Shown piece after piece: positions 9,288 through 18,227 of a stretch of DNA of 64,000 bases; within the stretch, counting starts at the first letter, position 1; each line of letters opens with the position of its first letter. The DNA is taken from the NCBI RefSeq assembly GCF_947305955.1, contig NZ_CAMZFB010000005.1, positions 18,337 through 82,336 of the forward strand, given 5' to 3'. Below the pieces are notes generated by a model, which was given only the letters and a program-made list of their open reading frames with translations, made no database searches and was not told the DNA's origin. A program made the translations under genes and the position numbers. Source of the DNA: an uncultured Brevundimonas sp. Lineage in GTDB: Bacteria; Pseudomonadota; Alphaproteobacteria; Caulobacterales; Caulobacteraceae.

Positions 9288-9710
9288 ATGAAATCTGTTT
9301 TCACCATCCTGAGCCTGGCACTTGCCCTGACTGCCGCTGCAAACGCCCATGCTGAAGAAGCACGTCTGACCTTGAAGGTGGATGTCGGCACGCCGTCCGG
9401 CACGGTACAGGTCGCGGTCTATGACAGCGAGGATGCCTATGAGCACGGCAACCCCGTGCGCGTGGCCAATATCGATGTCGCCCATGGCCAGTCCGAGGTC
9501 GTGTTCGAAGGGCTGACGTCGGGTGACTATGGCATCAAGGCCTTTCACGATGTGAACGGTAATGGCCGGATGGACACCAACCCCTTCGGCCTGCCGGTCG
9601 AACCCTATGCCTTTTCCAATAATGCGGTTGGCAATATGGGACCAGCCAAATGGGACCGCGCCCAGTTTGCGGTGTCGGGCCAAACCGACCACCAGCTGAC
9701 TCTGCGTTGA
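9288..9710 (+). CDS. DUF2141 family exported protein
   Basis: 140 residues from the ATG at 9288. Residues 1-22 are a standard signal peptide (MKSVFTILSLALALTAAANA-HAEE). The mature domain is a small beta-sandwich with the DUF2141 signature FHDVNGNGRMDTNPFGLPVEPYAFSNNA. Function is not established for the family. The carotenoid oxygenase begins 14 bases downstream, so the two are almost certainly one transcript. The frame is open upstream to 9102, but that part is arginine-rich shadow sequence. Confidence 0.88.
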   Translation: MKSVFTILSLALALTAAANAHAEEARLTLKVDVGTPSGTVQVAVYDSEDAYEHGNPVRVANIDVAHGQSEVVFEGLTSGDYGIKAFHDVNGNGRMDTNPFGLPVEPYAFSNNAVGNMGPAKWDRAQFAVSGQTDHQLTLR

Positions 9711-9724
9711 GAAGGATAAGGACG

Positions 9725-11188
9725 ATGGATTTCTCGCGACGCTCATTCCTTGGCGCATCGGCAGCGATGGCGGCGGCTTCGGTCTTGACGCCGGACCGCA
9801 GCTTTGCGCGGGCCGCTCTGGATCAGGCTCACAACTGGGAGCTGGCAACAGCGGATGTGGCGGGCGATGTCGCGCCGCGCATGCTGGAACTGGTGCATGG
9901 CCGTGTGCCTGCCGGACTGAAGGGCACGCTTTACCGAAATGGTCCCGCACAGTTCCGCCGCCCCGGGGGCTCGGCCCAGCACTGGTTCGATGGCGACGGC
10001 ATGGTCCGGCGCTGGCACATCGAAGACGGTCAGGTGCAACTGACGGCCCGTTTCGCCGACACGCGCAAACGCCGTCAGGAAGAAGAAGCCGGTGCCATGT
10101 TGATGCCCGGCTTTGGCACCCTGCCTGATCCGCGTGCGCGGATTGGCTCATCCGATGACGTCAATCCGGCCAACACTTCGGTGCACAAGGTCGGTGACAA
10201 GCTCTGGGCCCTGTGGGAGGCAGGTTCTCCGGTCGTACTCGATCCCGTGACGCTGGAGACGCAGGACTATATGACCTTCCGGCCCGATCTGAAGGCCATG
10301 CCGTTTCTGGCCCACCCCCGGATCGAGCCGGATGGCACCATCTGGAATCTGGGTCTGAATGGTCGGAACGCCATTGTCTGGCATCTGTCACCGGAGGGCA
10401 GTCTGCGGGCCGCGGAGATGATCGAGCTGCCGATGGCCAGCTATGTGCACGACTTCTCGGCGACGGCGCGGCATCTGGTGATCCTGCTGCAGCCGTGGGT
10501 GCATACGCGGAACATCATGCCGCTTTCGGCCGCCTATGAGTGGAAGCCGGAGCTTGGGTCCAAGGTTCTGGTCATCGACAAGGATGACCTGAGCCAGCGC
10601 CGGATTTTCGATCTTCCGCCGATGGGCTTCTTCCATGTGGGCGATGCGTGGGAAGAGGCCGACGGTACCATCCGTTTCGATGTGGCCGCCCATCCCGACA
10701 TGGCGTTTGCCGCACGCGGAGCCAGCGATATTCTGAACGGCGTGCCGCTGGATCATCAACCCGCCCATCTGGGTCTGGTGGTGTTGGGCACGGACGGGCG
10801 CGGGCGGTTGGAAAGCACGGGCGTTATCGCCGAGTTCCCGCGCAGTGACCCGCGCCGTGCCGGCTTGGCGCGCCGTTTCTGCATCCACACCACGGGATCG
10901 CGCGACGGTACGCCCTTGGCCTCGGCCATCGGTGTGACGGATTGGGCTTCGGGCCGGACCCGCAGCTTCAGCTTCGGGGCCGACCATATCGTTGACGAGA
11001 TGGTCTATGTGCCCAAAACCGGCGCAACGGCAGAAGAGGACGCCTGGCTGATCGGTCCCAGCGTCAATCTGAAGGCCGGTGTCAGCGAGCTTCACCTGCT
11101 GGATTTGGCCCGTGTCGAGGATGGTCCGGTCTGCACATGGCGTGCGGATGTGGCGCTGCCCGCGGCCTTCCACGGCAACTGGGTCTAA
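9725..11188 (+). CDS. Tat-exported carotenoid oxygenase
   Basis: 487 residues. The start MDFSRRSFLGASAAMAAASVL is a twin-arginine signal. The rest is a carotenoid-cleavage-dioxygenase beta-propeller: LYRNGPAQFRRPGG near the start, histidine-bearing FLAHPRIEPDG, YVHDFSATARH and FHVGDAWEE segments, and the final iron ligand in the C-terminal FHGNWV, giving the four histidines expected to hold Fe(II). It would cleave a polyene or related alkene with O2. Tat export fits a pre-folded iron enzyme, but a periplasmic location is unusual for this family. It abuts the convergent LytTR gene with no spacer. Confidence 0.9.
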   Translation: MDFSRRSFLGASAAMAAASVLTPDRSFARAALDQAHNWELATADVAGDVAPRMLELVHGRVPAGLKGTLYRNGPAQFRRPGGSAQHWFDGDGMVRRWHIEDGQVQLTARFADTRKRRQEEEAGAMLMPGFGTLPDPRARIGSSDDVNPANTSVHKVGDKLWALWEAGSPVVLDPVTLETQDYMTFRPDLKAMPFLAHPRIEPDGTIWNLGLNGRNAIVWHLSPEGSLRAAEMIELPMASYVHDFSATARHLVILLQPWVHTRNIMPLSAAYEWKPELGSKVLVIDKDDLSQRRIFDLPPMGFFHVGDAWEEADGTIRFDVAAHPDMAFAARGASDILNGVPLDHQPAHLGLVVLGTDGRGRLESTGVIAEFPRSDPRRAGLARRFCIHTTGSRDGTPLASAIGVTDWASGRTRSFSFGADHIVDEMVYVPKTGATAEEDAWLIGPSVNLKAGVSELHLLDLARVEDGPVCTWRADVALPAAFHGNWV

Positions 11189-11941
11189 TCACCACCATCC
11201 GGCTTCGCGCAGGGTGCGGGCGTAGCGGCGGCTGACGGGGACGCGGGTGTCGTCCGGAAGTGTCAGGGTCGCACGCCCGTCACCGCGCGCCACGTCGCAT
11301 ACGGCCTCGCGCGCCACCCACCAGCTGCGGTGGGTCTGGCCTCCCTCAAGTCCGTCCAGTTCAGCCAGCGCATCCGACAACCGCATCAGGATCAGGTCCG
11401 AGCCCCGATCGGTGTGCAGGCGCAGATAGTGGTCCTCGGCCTGCACGGCCCACAGTGCGGCCCCTTTGAGTTTCATCGGCAGGCGCTCGAGGAAGCGTGC
11501 GGGCGGCTGGCCTGCCACCTTATGGGTTTCCACCGTCGCCGACTTGTCCACCAGCACATTGATCGCGGACAGAACCACGGTGATGAGCAGGACAGGCAGG
11601 AAGAAGTGGGGCAGGTGGTGAAGTGACGGGCCTTCATTCCAGAACAGCAGCGCTGTCGTCAGCCACACGGTCAGTGTGATCGGCACCGACATCATCAGCG
11701 ACAGCAGTACTACCTCCAGCCATGGGCGGTCATCGGTATCAACCAGACGGCGCAGTAGAGGCGAGCAGAGCGTGCTCCACAGACCGCCCCCGACAATGAG
11801 CGGTACCCAGTAGATCAGCCGCTCCCATAGTGGGGCCGAAGCCGATCCAAAGGCACCGCTAAAGGCCAGAAAGCCTCCCGCCAGACAGCCAATGAGAACG
11901 CCGCGAAGCTTCGGGCGGTGTTTGAGTACGGACAGGGACAT
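11189..11941 (-). CDS. Membrane-bound LytTR-type transcriptional regulator
   Basis: 250 residues. The first ~145 contain four hydrophobic segments (GVLIGCLAGGFLAFSGAFG, LIYWVPLIVGGGLW, VVLLSLMMSVPITLTVWLT, FFLPVLLITVVLSAINVLV), and the C-terminal ~100 residues are a LytTR DNA-binding domain (AVQAEDHYLRLHTDRG, RSWWVAREAV, VPVSRRYARTLREAG). It has no receiver domain, so signalling would pass through the membrane part. Its stop codon directly follows that of the carotenoid oxygenase on the other strand. It may control the neighbouring DUF2141/oxygenase pair; that is only proximity. Confidence 0.85.
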   Translation of the reverse strand: MSLSVLKHRPKLRGVLIGCLAGGFLAFSGAFGSASAPLWERLIYWVPLIVGGGLWSTLCSPLLRRLVDTDDRPWLEVVLLSLMMSVPITLTVWLTTALLFWNEGPSLHHLPHFFLPVLLITVVLSAINVLVDKSATVETHKVAGQPPARFLERLPMKLKGAALWAVQAEDHYLRLHTDRGSDLILMRLSDALAELDGLEGGQTHRSWWVAREAVCDVARGDGRATLTLPDDTRVPVSRRYARTLREAGWW

Positions 11942-11956
11942 GTGTCAGTTCTGGGG

Positions 11957-12715
11957 TCAGTTCTGGCAAACGGCGCGGAAGCCCGCAGCGGCGAATTTGA
12001 CCATGTGGTCGCAGGCGGCACCCAGATCGCCCGACTTGCAAAGGCCGCCGGACAGGCGGTCGATACGGCCCGTCTCGCCAAGGGTCAGCGTCAGGGCACC
12101 CGACAAATTGTGCCACGCCCAATAGAGCTGGGTATCGGTGGCCTCTGGCAGGATTTCGCGCACCAGCTCCAACAGACGACGAATGGCAGGGTCGAAATAG
12201 CGGGCCATGGTCTCGCCGCCAAATGCGGGGTTGGCATTGGTCTGGGCGACCAGTGCCGCATAGTGTTTCCAGCCCGGACCACCTGTCAGGGACCATTGGA
12301 ACGGCGGGCGTAGAAAGGCTTCGAACAGCCCTTCCAGTGTCATCCCCTCGCCATCCTGGGCGCAGGTCTCGTGATAGCGGTTGATGGCCGCCACACGCTC
12401 GGCATTCCACACCTCGGCGCGCCGGATAAAGACCGCATCGAACAGCTCCTTCTTGGAGCCGAAATAATAGTGGACCAGCGCCGTATCGACGCCGGCCTCG
12501 CGGGCCACCTCGCGGATGGTCACACCATAAAAGCCGTGCTGCGAGAAAAGCCCCTCGGCGGCATTCAGGATGGAATCGCGGGTGTCGGACCCGCTGTCAT
12601 CCTTGACCTTCTTCGGGCGGCCGCGACGGGCGGGCTTGGGCTCGACAACAGCCGTGGCCGTGGGCTTCGGCGATGTGTCGTCGGGCATGGGGGGAGCGCT
12701 GCGGCTGGAGGTCAT
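11957..12715 (-). CDS. TetR family transcriptional regulator
   Basis: 252 residues. A basic, proline-rich N-terminal tail (EPKPARRGRPKKVK) precedes a TetR helix-turn-helix (DSILNAAEGLFSQHGFYGVTIREVAREAGVD, then VHYYFGSKKELFDAVF). The C-terminal ligand domain is generic. The start could be the ATG at 12715 or MPDDTS at 12688. It is divergent from the TonB receptor at 12893, and its promoter region holds short dyads (CTGTG-N9-CACAG at 12744-12762 and GTGGA-N7-TCCAC at 12768-12784) that could be operators, so it probably controls the receptor/MFS pair. Confidence 0.9.
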   Translation of the reverse strand: MTSSRSAPPMPDDTSPKPTATAVVEPKPARRGRPKKVKDDSGSDTRDSILNAAEGLFSQHGFYGVTIREVAREAGVDTALVHYYFGSKKELFDAVFIRRAEVWNAERVAAINRYHETCAQDGEGMTLEGLFEAFLRPPFQWSLTGGPGWKHYAALVAQTNANPAFGGETMARYFDPAIRRLLELVREILPEATDTQLYWAWHNLSGALTLTLGETGRIDRLSGGLCKSGDLGAACDHMVKFAAAGFRAVCQN

Positions 12716-12892
12716 GCGGCTAGGCTAGCAACCTTGTGTCCCCCTGTGCAACGGCGCCACAGCCACGGTGGACCTGTGTTCCACGGACGATGTTGTCGTT
12801 GACAGCCCGCCTATTAGCCGTCACACCTCAAGAAAATCATTGAACGCTGAATAAAAAGCGTCTGCAGGTAGGAAACAGAGGGGACTTTCAAA

Positions 12893-15160
12893 ATGAACCG
12901 TATGGTGAAGTGCGCCTTGATGGCAGGCGCTGCCCTGAGCGCAATTGGCACGGCTGCCTATGCTCAGGACGGTAGCGGCATCGCCGCGACCTCGGTCGAA
13001 GACATTATCGTCACCGCCCGCCGCACCGAAGAATCCGCCCAAAAGACGCCGCTGGCGCTGACGGCCTTCTCGGGTGAATCGCTGGAGCGTACCGGCGCGC
13101 AACAGGTCACCGACCTGCAAGGCGCTGTGCCGAACCTGAACCTCGTTCAGGGCCGCGGCTCGTCGAACTCGACCAACATCTATATCCGCGGCGTCGGCCA
13201 GCCGGACAGCCTGCAAACCTTCGACCCTGCCGTCGGCGTCTATGTCGACGACGTCTATTATTCGCGTATTCGCGGCACCCAGTTCGACCTGCTCGACCTC
13301 GAGCGCGTTGAAATCCTGCGCGGTCCGCAAGGCACCCTGTATGGCAAGAACACCATCGGTGGTGCCATGAAGCTGGTGTCGCGCCGTCCGGGTCAGGAAT
13401 TCCGCGCCCGTGGCTCGGTGGCCTATGGCGAATACGACCTGATGGAAGTCCAGGGCGCTGTGTCGGGTCCGGTGTCGGACAATCTGGCGCTGGGCCTGTC
13501 GGTCCTGCATTCCGAGCGTGGTGGTTATGTCACCGATCCGGTGACGGGCGCTGAATACAACGACAAACACTCCCAAGCCGTGCGCGGTAGCCTGGCATGG
13601 GATCCGACGTCGAACTTCCGCATCGACTTCAACGCCGACTATTCGAAGGATGACGCTGGTCTGACCGTGGGTCAGGCCCAGAACACCCTGACCAACCTGC
13701 TGGGTGTTCCGGCCTATCTGGTTCCGGCACAAACGCCGGAGTTCAACTTCAAGACCCGCACCACGCCGGGCCTGCCGAACGAAACCCGTCTGGAAACCTG
13801 GGGCACGGCCCTGCGTATGACGTGGGACCTGTCGGACAAGCTGAGCCTGAAGTCGATCACCAGCTATCGCGAGCTGAACACCGACGACTATATCGACTTC
13901 GATGCGACCGAACTGGAAATCGCCGACGCCCTGGTGGCCGTTGACCAGAACCAGTTCAGCCAGGAGTTCCAGCTGACCTACACCGGCGACCGCGTGAACG
14001 CCGTGGCTGGCCTGTACTACCTGAAAGAAGAGGTCTCCTCGCATCAGGAAAGCTACAACGACGACCTGACCAAGGGTCTGGTCTTCCCGCCGCTGTGGAA
14101 CGGTGACTACACCTTCACCCGTTTCATCGACGACGATCTTGAAACCACGTCCAAGGCCATCTTCGGTAACATCAGCTATGACGTGACCGACGCCCTGCGT
14201 ATCTCTGCCGGTGTCCGCTACACCGAAGAGGAAAAGCTGTACGACCGCTTCACCTATGTGGCCTCGGACTCGCCGTTCCTCGTGTCGCAGTACGGTTTCG
14301 CTCCGCCCAAGGGTACGTGGGACGACACCTCGCTGATGATCTCGGCTGACTATCAGCTGTCGCCGGATGCCATGGTCTATGCCCGCTATTCGCAGGGCTT
14401 CAAGTCGGGCGGCTTCAACGGCCGCGCCAACTCGGGCACCGAGGCAACCGCCTATGATCCGGAAACCGCAGACACCATCGAAGCCGGTGCCAAGACCACC
14501 TTCTTCGACCGCCGTCTGCGCCTGAACTTGGCGACCTTCTTCACCAAGTACAAAGACTTCCAGGCCCGCGTGTCGGGTGTCGAGAACGACCCGATCACTG
14601 GCGTGCCGGTCGGCGTTCTGTCGGTCATCAACGCCGGCGCACTGGAAATCTTCGGCTTTGAAGTCGAAGCCGTGGCCCGCCCGACCGCCGGCCTGACTCT
14701 GGACGCCCAGATCGGCTTCCTCGATGCCGACTACAAGGAGTTCAACGACGCCCGCTTCCTGAACTTCGACGGCTCGCGCGCCTTCCAGGATCCGGCCTTC
14801 TCGCCGAAGTGGACCCTGCGTTTCGGTGGCCAGCACGAGTGGTCGCTGGGCAATGGCTCGTCGCTGACCGTCGGCGCTGCGGCCAAGTACCGCTCGCGCA
14901 TGGCTCTGGCCGTGGACAACACCCTAGCTGACTCCACCATCCCGCTGGAGAGCATGTATCAGGACAGCTACTGGCTGTACGACGCCCGCGTCGTCTGGTC
15001 GGACGCTTCGGATCGCTATTCGATCGGCCTGTACGGCCAGAACCTGACCGACGAAGTCTATAAGACCGACGCGCAGGAGTTCTCCTCGATCGGTAACATC
15101 CGCACGGCCTACTTCGGTGCGCCGCGCACCTGGATGATCAAGTTCTCGGCCAAATACTAA
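12893..15160 (+). CDS. TonB-dependent outer-membrane receptor
   Basis: 755 residues with a signal peptide ending TAAYAQ (residues 1-24), followed by a TonB-box-like VEDIIVTARR. The plug domain contains YIRGVGQ, VDDVYYSR, LERVEILRGPQGTLYGKNTIGGA, and the 22-strand barrel ends in a typical C-terminal aromatic, FSAKY. Barrel strands include ARYSQGFKSGGFNGR. The type matches the large receptor class used by Caulobacterales and sphingomonads for organic substrates rather than a defined siderophore receptor. It is followed by a terminator and then an MFS transporter, and lies divergent from a TetR gene. Substrate unknown. Confidence 0.95.
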   Translation: MNRMVKCALMAGAALSAIGTAAYAQDGSGIAATSVEDIIVTARRTEESAQKTPLALTAFSGESLERTGAQQVTDLQGAVPNLNLVQGRGSSNSTNIYIRGVGQPDSLQTFDPAVGVYVDDVYYSRIRGTQFDLLDLERVEILRGPQGTLYGKNTIGGAMKLVSRRPGQEFRARGSVAYGEYDLMEVQGAVSGPVSDNLALGLSVLHSERGGYVTDPVTGAEYNDKHSQAVRGSLAWDPTSNFRIDFNADYSKDDAGLTVGQAQNTLTNLLGVPAYLVPAQTPEFNFKTRTTPGLPNETRLETWGTALRMTWDLSDKLSLKSITSYRELNTDDYIDFDATELEIADALVAVDQNQFSQEFQLTYTGDRVNAVAGLYYLKEEVSSHQESYNDDLTKGLVFPPLWNGDYTFTRFIDDDLETTSKAIFGNISYDVTDALRISAGVRYTEEEKLYDRFTYVASDSPFLVSQYGFAPPKGTWDDTSLMISADYQLSPDAMVYARYSQGFKSGGFNGRANSGTEATAYDPETADTIEAGAKTTFFDRRLRLNLATFFTKYKDFQARVSGVENDPITGVPVGVLSVINAGALEIFGFEVEAVARPTAGLTLDAQIGFLDADYKEFNDARFLNFDGSRAFQDPAFSPKWTLRFGGQHEWSLGNGSSLTVGAAAKYRSRMALAVDNTLADSTIPLESMYQDSYWLYDARVVWSDASDRYSIGLYGQNLTDEVYKTDAQEFSSIGNIRTAYFGAPRTWMIKFSAKY

Positions 15161-15192
15161 GCCGTGGCGGATCACCGCTGAGTGATGAAGAG

Positions 15193-15225
15193 GGGCGGCG
15201 GTCTACACCGTCGCCCTTTTTCTTT
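15193..15225 (+). terminator. Terminator after the TonB receptor
   Basis: GGGCGGCGGT (15193-15202) pairs with ACCGTCGCCC (15207-15216), with one G-T wobble and a four-base loop, followed by TTTTTCTTTT. Confidence 0.88.
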
Positions 15226-15285
15226 TGCATAAGGCCCGCGCCCCGTTACCGTCGGGCCTTGGGAGTTTACGGAAGGGGAAGTGGC

Positions 15286-16827
15286 ATGAGCCATGAAAAG
15301 GCTGCAGGCCTAGCTGCCGGTGTCGCGGGAAGCGAGCCGCAGGCACCGTCGCCAGCTTACCGCTATTACGTGCTGGCCATTCTCGTCTTTGTGTACATGC
15401 TGAACTTTGTGGATCGCCAGATCATCGGCATCCTCGCGGCCCCGCTGAAGGCCGAGTTCAACATGAGCGACAGCCAGTTCGGCCTGCTGGGCGGCATCGC
15501 CTTTGCGTCGGTCTATTCGACGCTGGCCATCCCGCTGGCATGGCTGGCCGACCGCTCCAGCCGCGTCTGGATCATGACCGGTGCCCTGACCGTCTGGTCG
15601 GGCTTTACCGCCCTGTGCGGCGTGGCCGGATCTTTTGGCCAGCTCTTCCTGTTCCGCATGGGTGTGGGCGTGGGCGAGGCGGGCGGCGTGGCTCCGGCCT
15701 ATTCGCTGATCGCCGACTATTTCCCCCCGAACCAGCGTGCGCGCGCCATGGCGGCCTTTGCCTTCGGTATTCCGTTGGGGACGGCGGGTGGCACCCTCGT
15801 CGGGGGTCTGCTGGCGGCTGAGTACGGCTGGCGCACGGCCTTTGTCGTGGTGGGCATTATCGGTGTGATCATCGCGCCCATCCTTCGTCTGACGGTCCGT
15901 GATCCCAAGCGCGGCGGTACCGATGCCGCTGCGGCTGCCGCCGTGGCGACTCCGCAGCCGGCCCCCGTCGCCGCTGCACCGAACGATACCGGTCTTGGCA
16001 AGAAGGTCGCGCTGGCCTGTTTCGGCATCGCGGGTATTTTCGCCGGTCTGGGTGTGCTCAGCCTGATGGGCGTGGGCATGGACAATCCGGTGGTGCCCTT
16101 CTTCGGCGCGGGTCTGATGTCGGTCATCGGCATTTCGCTTTGGCTGGCCAAGGCGACGGGCTCGGTCATCATGAGCAAGAAGAGTTTCTGGTTGCTGTCG
16201 CTGGGGGCCGCATCGTCTTCGGTCTGTGGCTATGGCGTCGCGGGCTGGCTGCCGTTGTTCTTTATGCGTAGCTTCAACCTGACCCTGTCACAGGTCAGCT
16301 GGTACTATGCCGGTATCGCCCTGATCGGTGGTCTGTTGGGCATCTGGATGGGTGGCGCGGTCGCCGACAAACTGGCCAAGCGGTCCAAGGCTGCCTATCC
16401 GCTGGTTCCGGCGGTGGCCTTCATCATCTCGGCACCGTGTTTCATTCTGGCGATGAACTCTCCGGCCATCATCGGCATGCTGCCCGGTGGCGGCAGCCCC
16501 GCGCTCGCCCTGACCATCGCCTTCCTGATCTTCCTGATCCCCACGGGTCTGAATCTGGCGTGGCTGGGTCCGATCACCGCCGCGGTCCAGCATCTGGCCC
16601 CCGCGCCGATGCGCTCGACCGCCTCGGCCATCTTCCTGCTCATCAACAACCTGCTCGGGTTGGCGGTCGGATTTTTCTACTTCGGGTGGATGAGCGATCT
16701 TCTTCGCCCTGCCTTCGGTGAGGAAAGTTTGCGTTGGGCAATCTATACGGGAATGGGCTTTTATCTTCTCGCCTCGGTGCTGCACTTCAGTGCATCGCGC
16801 ACTTTGCCGAAAGACTGGACCGATTAA
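15286..16827 (+). CDS. MFS transporter (spinster-like)
   Basis: 513 residues from the ATG at 15286, preceded by AAGGGGAAG as ribosome site; the frame opens at 15259 but that start is weaker. Twelve membrane segments are apparent, with the MFS loop 2-3 motif as LAIPLAWLADRSSR and a FVDRQIIGILAAPLKAEF first helix typical of spinster-like carriers. An Ala/Pro-rich cytosolic loop (around residues 215-245) splits the two six-helix halves. Probably the inner-membrane partner of the TonB receptor just upstream. Substrate unknown. Confidence 0.9.
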   Translation: MSHEKAAGLAAGVAGSEPQAPSPAYRYYVLAILVFVYMLNFVDRQIIGILAAPLKAEFNMSDSQFGLLGGIAFASVYSTLAIPLAWLADRSSRVWIMTGALTVWSGFTALCGVAGSFGQLFLFRMGVGVGEAGGVAPAYSLIADYFPPNQRARAMAAFAFGIPLGTAGGTLVGGLLAAEYGWRTAFVVVGIIGVIIAPILRLTVRDPKRGGTDAAAAAAVATPQPAPVAAAPNDTGLGKKVALACFGIAGIFAGLGVLSLMGVGMDNPVVPFFGAGLMSVIGISLWLAKATGSVIMSKKSFWLLSLGAASSSVCGYGVAGWLPLFFMRSFNLTLSQVSWYYAGIALIGGLLGIWMGGAVADKLAKRSKAAYPLVPAVAFIISAPCFILAMNSPAIIGMLPGGGSPALALTIAFLIFLIPTGLNLAWLGPITAAVQHLAPAPMRSTASAIFLLINNLLGLAVGFFYFGWMSDLLRPAFGEESLRWAIYTGMGFYLLASVLHFSASRTLPKDWTD

Positions 16828-16858
16828 GTTTCCCTAGCGGAGCCTTATAACCTCTTGA

Positions 16859-16889
16859 GGGCCGTACGTTTCCAGCGTGCGGCCCTTTT
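16859..16889 (+). terminator. Terminator after the MFS gene
   Basis: GGGCCGTACG (16859-16868) pairs with CGTGCGGCCC (16876-16885), with one wobble, followed by TTTT. Confidence 0.85.
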
Positions 16890-16929
16890 GCATTGTAACT
16901 CTTCTTGTGAGGCATAATGCGACTGACTG

Positions 16930-16959
16930 TTGCACTGCAGAACCCGCAGTGCCTATAAG
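16930..16959 (+). promoter_or_regulatory. Candidate sucC promoter with dyad in the spacer
   Basis: TTGCAC (16930-16935) and TATAAG (16954-16959) are 18 bases apart. The spacer region contains a perfect 7-bp inverted repeat, GCACTGC (16932-16938) with GCAGTGC (16946-16952). The position, 45 bases before the sucC ATG, suggests a regulated housekeeping promoter. No transcription start is known. Confidence 0.45.
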
Positions 16960-17004
16960 CGCGACCAAAGTTTCCCCAAACCTCTCCAATGGCGCGGATC
17001 TAAT

Positions 17005-18195
17005 ATGAACATTCACGAATATCAGGCCAAACAGGTCCTCAAGGCCTACGGCGCACCGGTCGCTGACGGCGTCGCAATCACCTCGGCAGATCAAGCCGAA
17101 GCTGCTGCCAAGCAACTGCCTGGCCCGCTCTACGTCGTGAAATCGCAAATCCACGCCGGTGGCCGTGGTAAGGGCAAGTTCAAGGAACTGCCGGCTGACG
17201 CCAAGGGCGGTGTCCGTCTGGCCTTCTCGATCGAGGAAGCCGTGGCCCACGCCAAGGAAATGCTGGGCAACACGCTCGTTACCGCCCAGACCGGCGAAGC
17301 TGGCAAGCAGGTGAACCGTTTGTACATCGAAGACGGTGCCGACATCGCCCGCGAACTCTACTGCTCGCTGCTGGTTGACCGCTCGGTCGGCCAAGTCGCT
17401 TTCGTCGTCTCGACCGAAGGCGGCATGGACATTGAAGCCGTTGCCCACGACACCCCGGAAAAGATCCACACCATCGCGATCAATCCGGAAGCCGGCGTCA
17501 CCGACGAGAACGTCGCTGCCATCTCGGCCGCTCTGGAACTGACCGGCCAAGCCGCTGAAGACGCCAAGTCGCTGTTCCCGATCCTGTACAAGGCCTTCGT
17601 CGAGAAGGACATGGACCTGCTCGAGATCAACCCGCTGATCGTTATGGAAAACGGTCACCTGCGCGTTCTGGACGCCAAGGTCTCGTTCGACGGCAACGCC
17701 CTGTACCGCCACGAAGACATCCGCGCCCTGCGCGATGAGACCGAAGAAGACGCCAAGGAAATCGAGGCCTCGAAGTGGGACCTCGCTTACGTGGCCCTCG
17801 ACGGCAACATCGGCTGCATGGTGAACGGCGCTGGTCTGGCCATGGCGACCATGGACATCATCAAGCTGTACGGCAAAGAGCCGGCCAACTTCTGCGACGT
17901 CGGTGGCGGCGCCGGTAAGGAAAAGGTCGCTGCGGCCTTCAAGATCATCACCGCTGACCCGAAGGTGGAGGGCATCCTCGTCAACATCTTCGGCGGCATT
18001 ATGAAGTGCGACGTCATCGCTGAAGGCGTTGTCGCCGCTGTGCAGGAAGTCGGTCTGAAGGTTCCGCTGGTCGTCCGTCTGGAAGGCACCAATGTCGAAC
18101 TGGGCAAGAAGATCCTGAACGAGTCGGGTCTGGCCATCACCGCTGCTGACGATCTGGACGACGCCGCCCAGAAGATCGTCGCCGCTGTCGCCTAA
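17005..18195 (+). CDS. sucC: Succinate--CoA ligase (ADP-forming), beta subunit
   Basis: Beta subunit of succinyl-CoA synthetase. 396 residues from the ATG at 17005 ([16 protein letters not shown]), the family's usual length. The N-terminal ATP-grasp domain has [12 protein letters not shown], and the C-terminal ligase domain has [17 protein letters not shown] and [15 protein letters not shown]. The frame is open to 16930, but the conserved start is at 17005. sucD follows after 32 bases. Confidence 0.98.
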   Translation: MNIHEYQAKQVLKAYGAPVADGVAITSADQAEAAAKQLPGPLYVVKSQIHAGGRGKGKFKELPADAKGGVRLAFSIEEAVAHAKEMLGNTLVTAQTGEAGKQVNRLYIEDGADIARELYCSLLVDRSVGQVAFVVSTEGGMDIEAVAHDTPEKIHTIAINPEAGVTDENVAAISAALELTGQAAEDAKSLFPILYKAFVEKDMDLLEINPLIVMENGHLRVLDAKVSFDGNALYRHEDIRALRDETEEDAKEIEASKWDLAYVALDGNIGCMVNGAGLAMATMDIIKLYGKEPANFCDVGGGAGKEKVAAAFKIITADPKVEGILVNIFGGIMKCDVIAEGVVAAVQEVGLKVPLVVRLEGTNVELGKKILNESGLAITAADDLDDAAQKIVAAVA

Positions 18196-18227
18196 GCCCT
18201 GCACACCAGAATTCAGAGAACAGACAC

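Noticed and set aside
12821..14836. Leftward frame of 671 codons opposite the TonB receptor
   Set aside because: Shadow of the receptor gene; composition is that of a reversed high-G+C coding strand.
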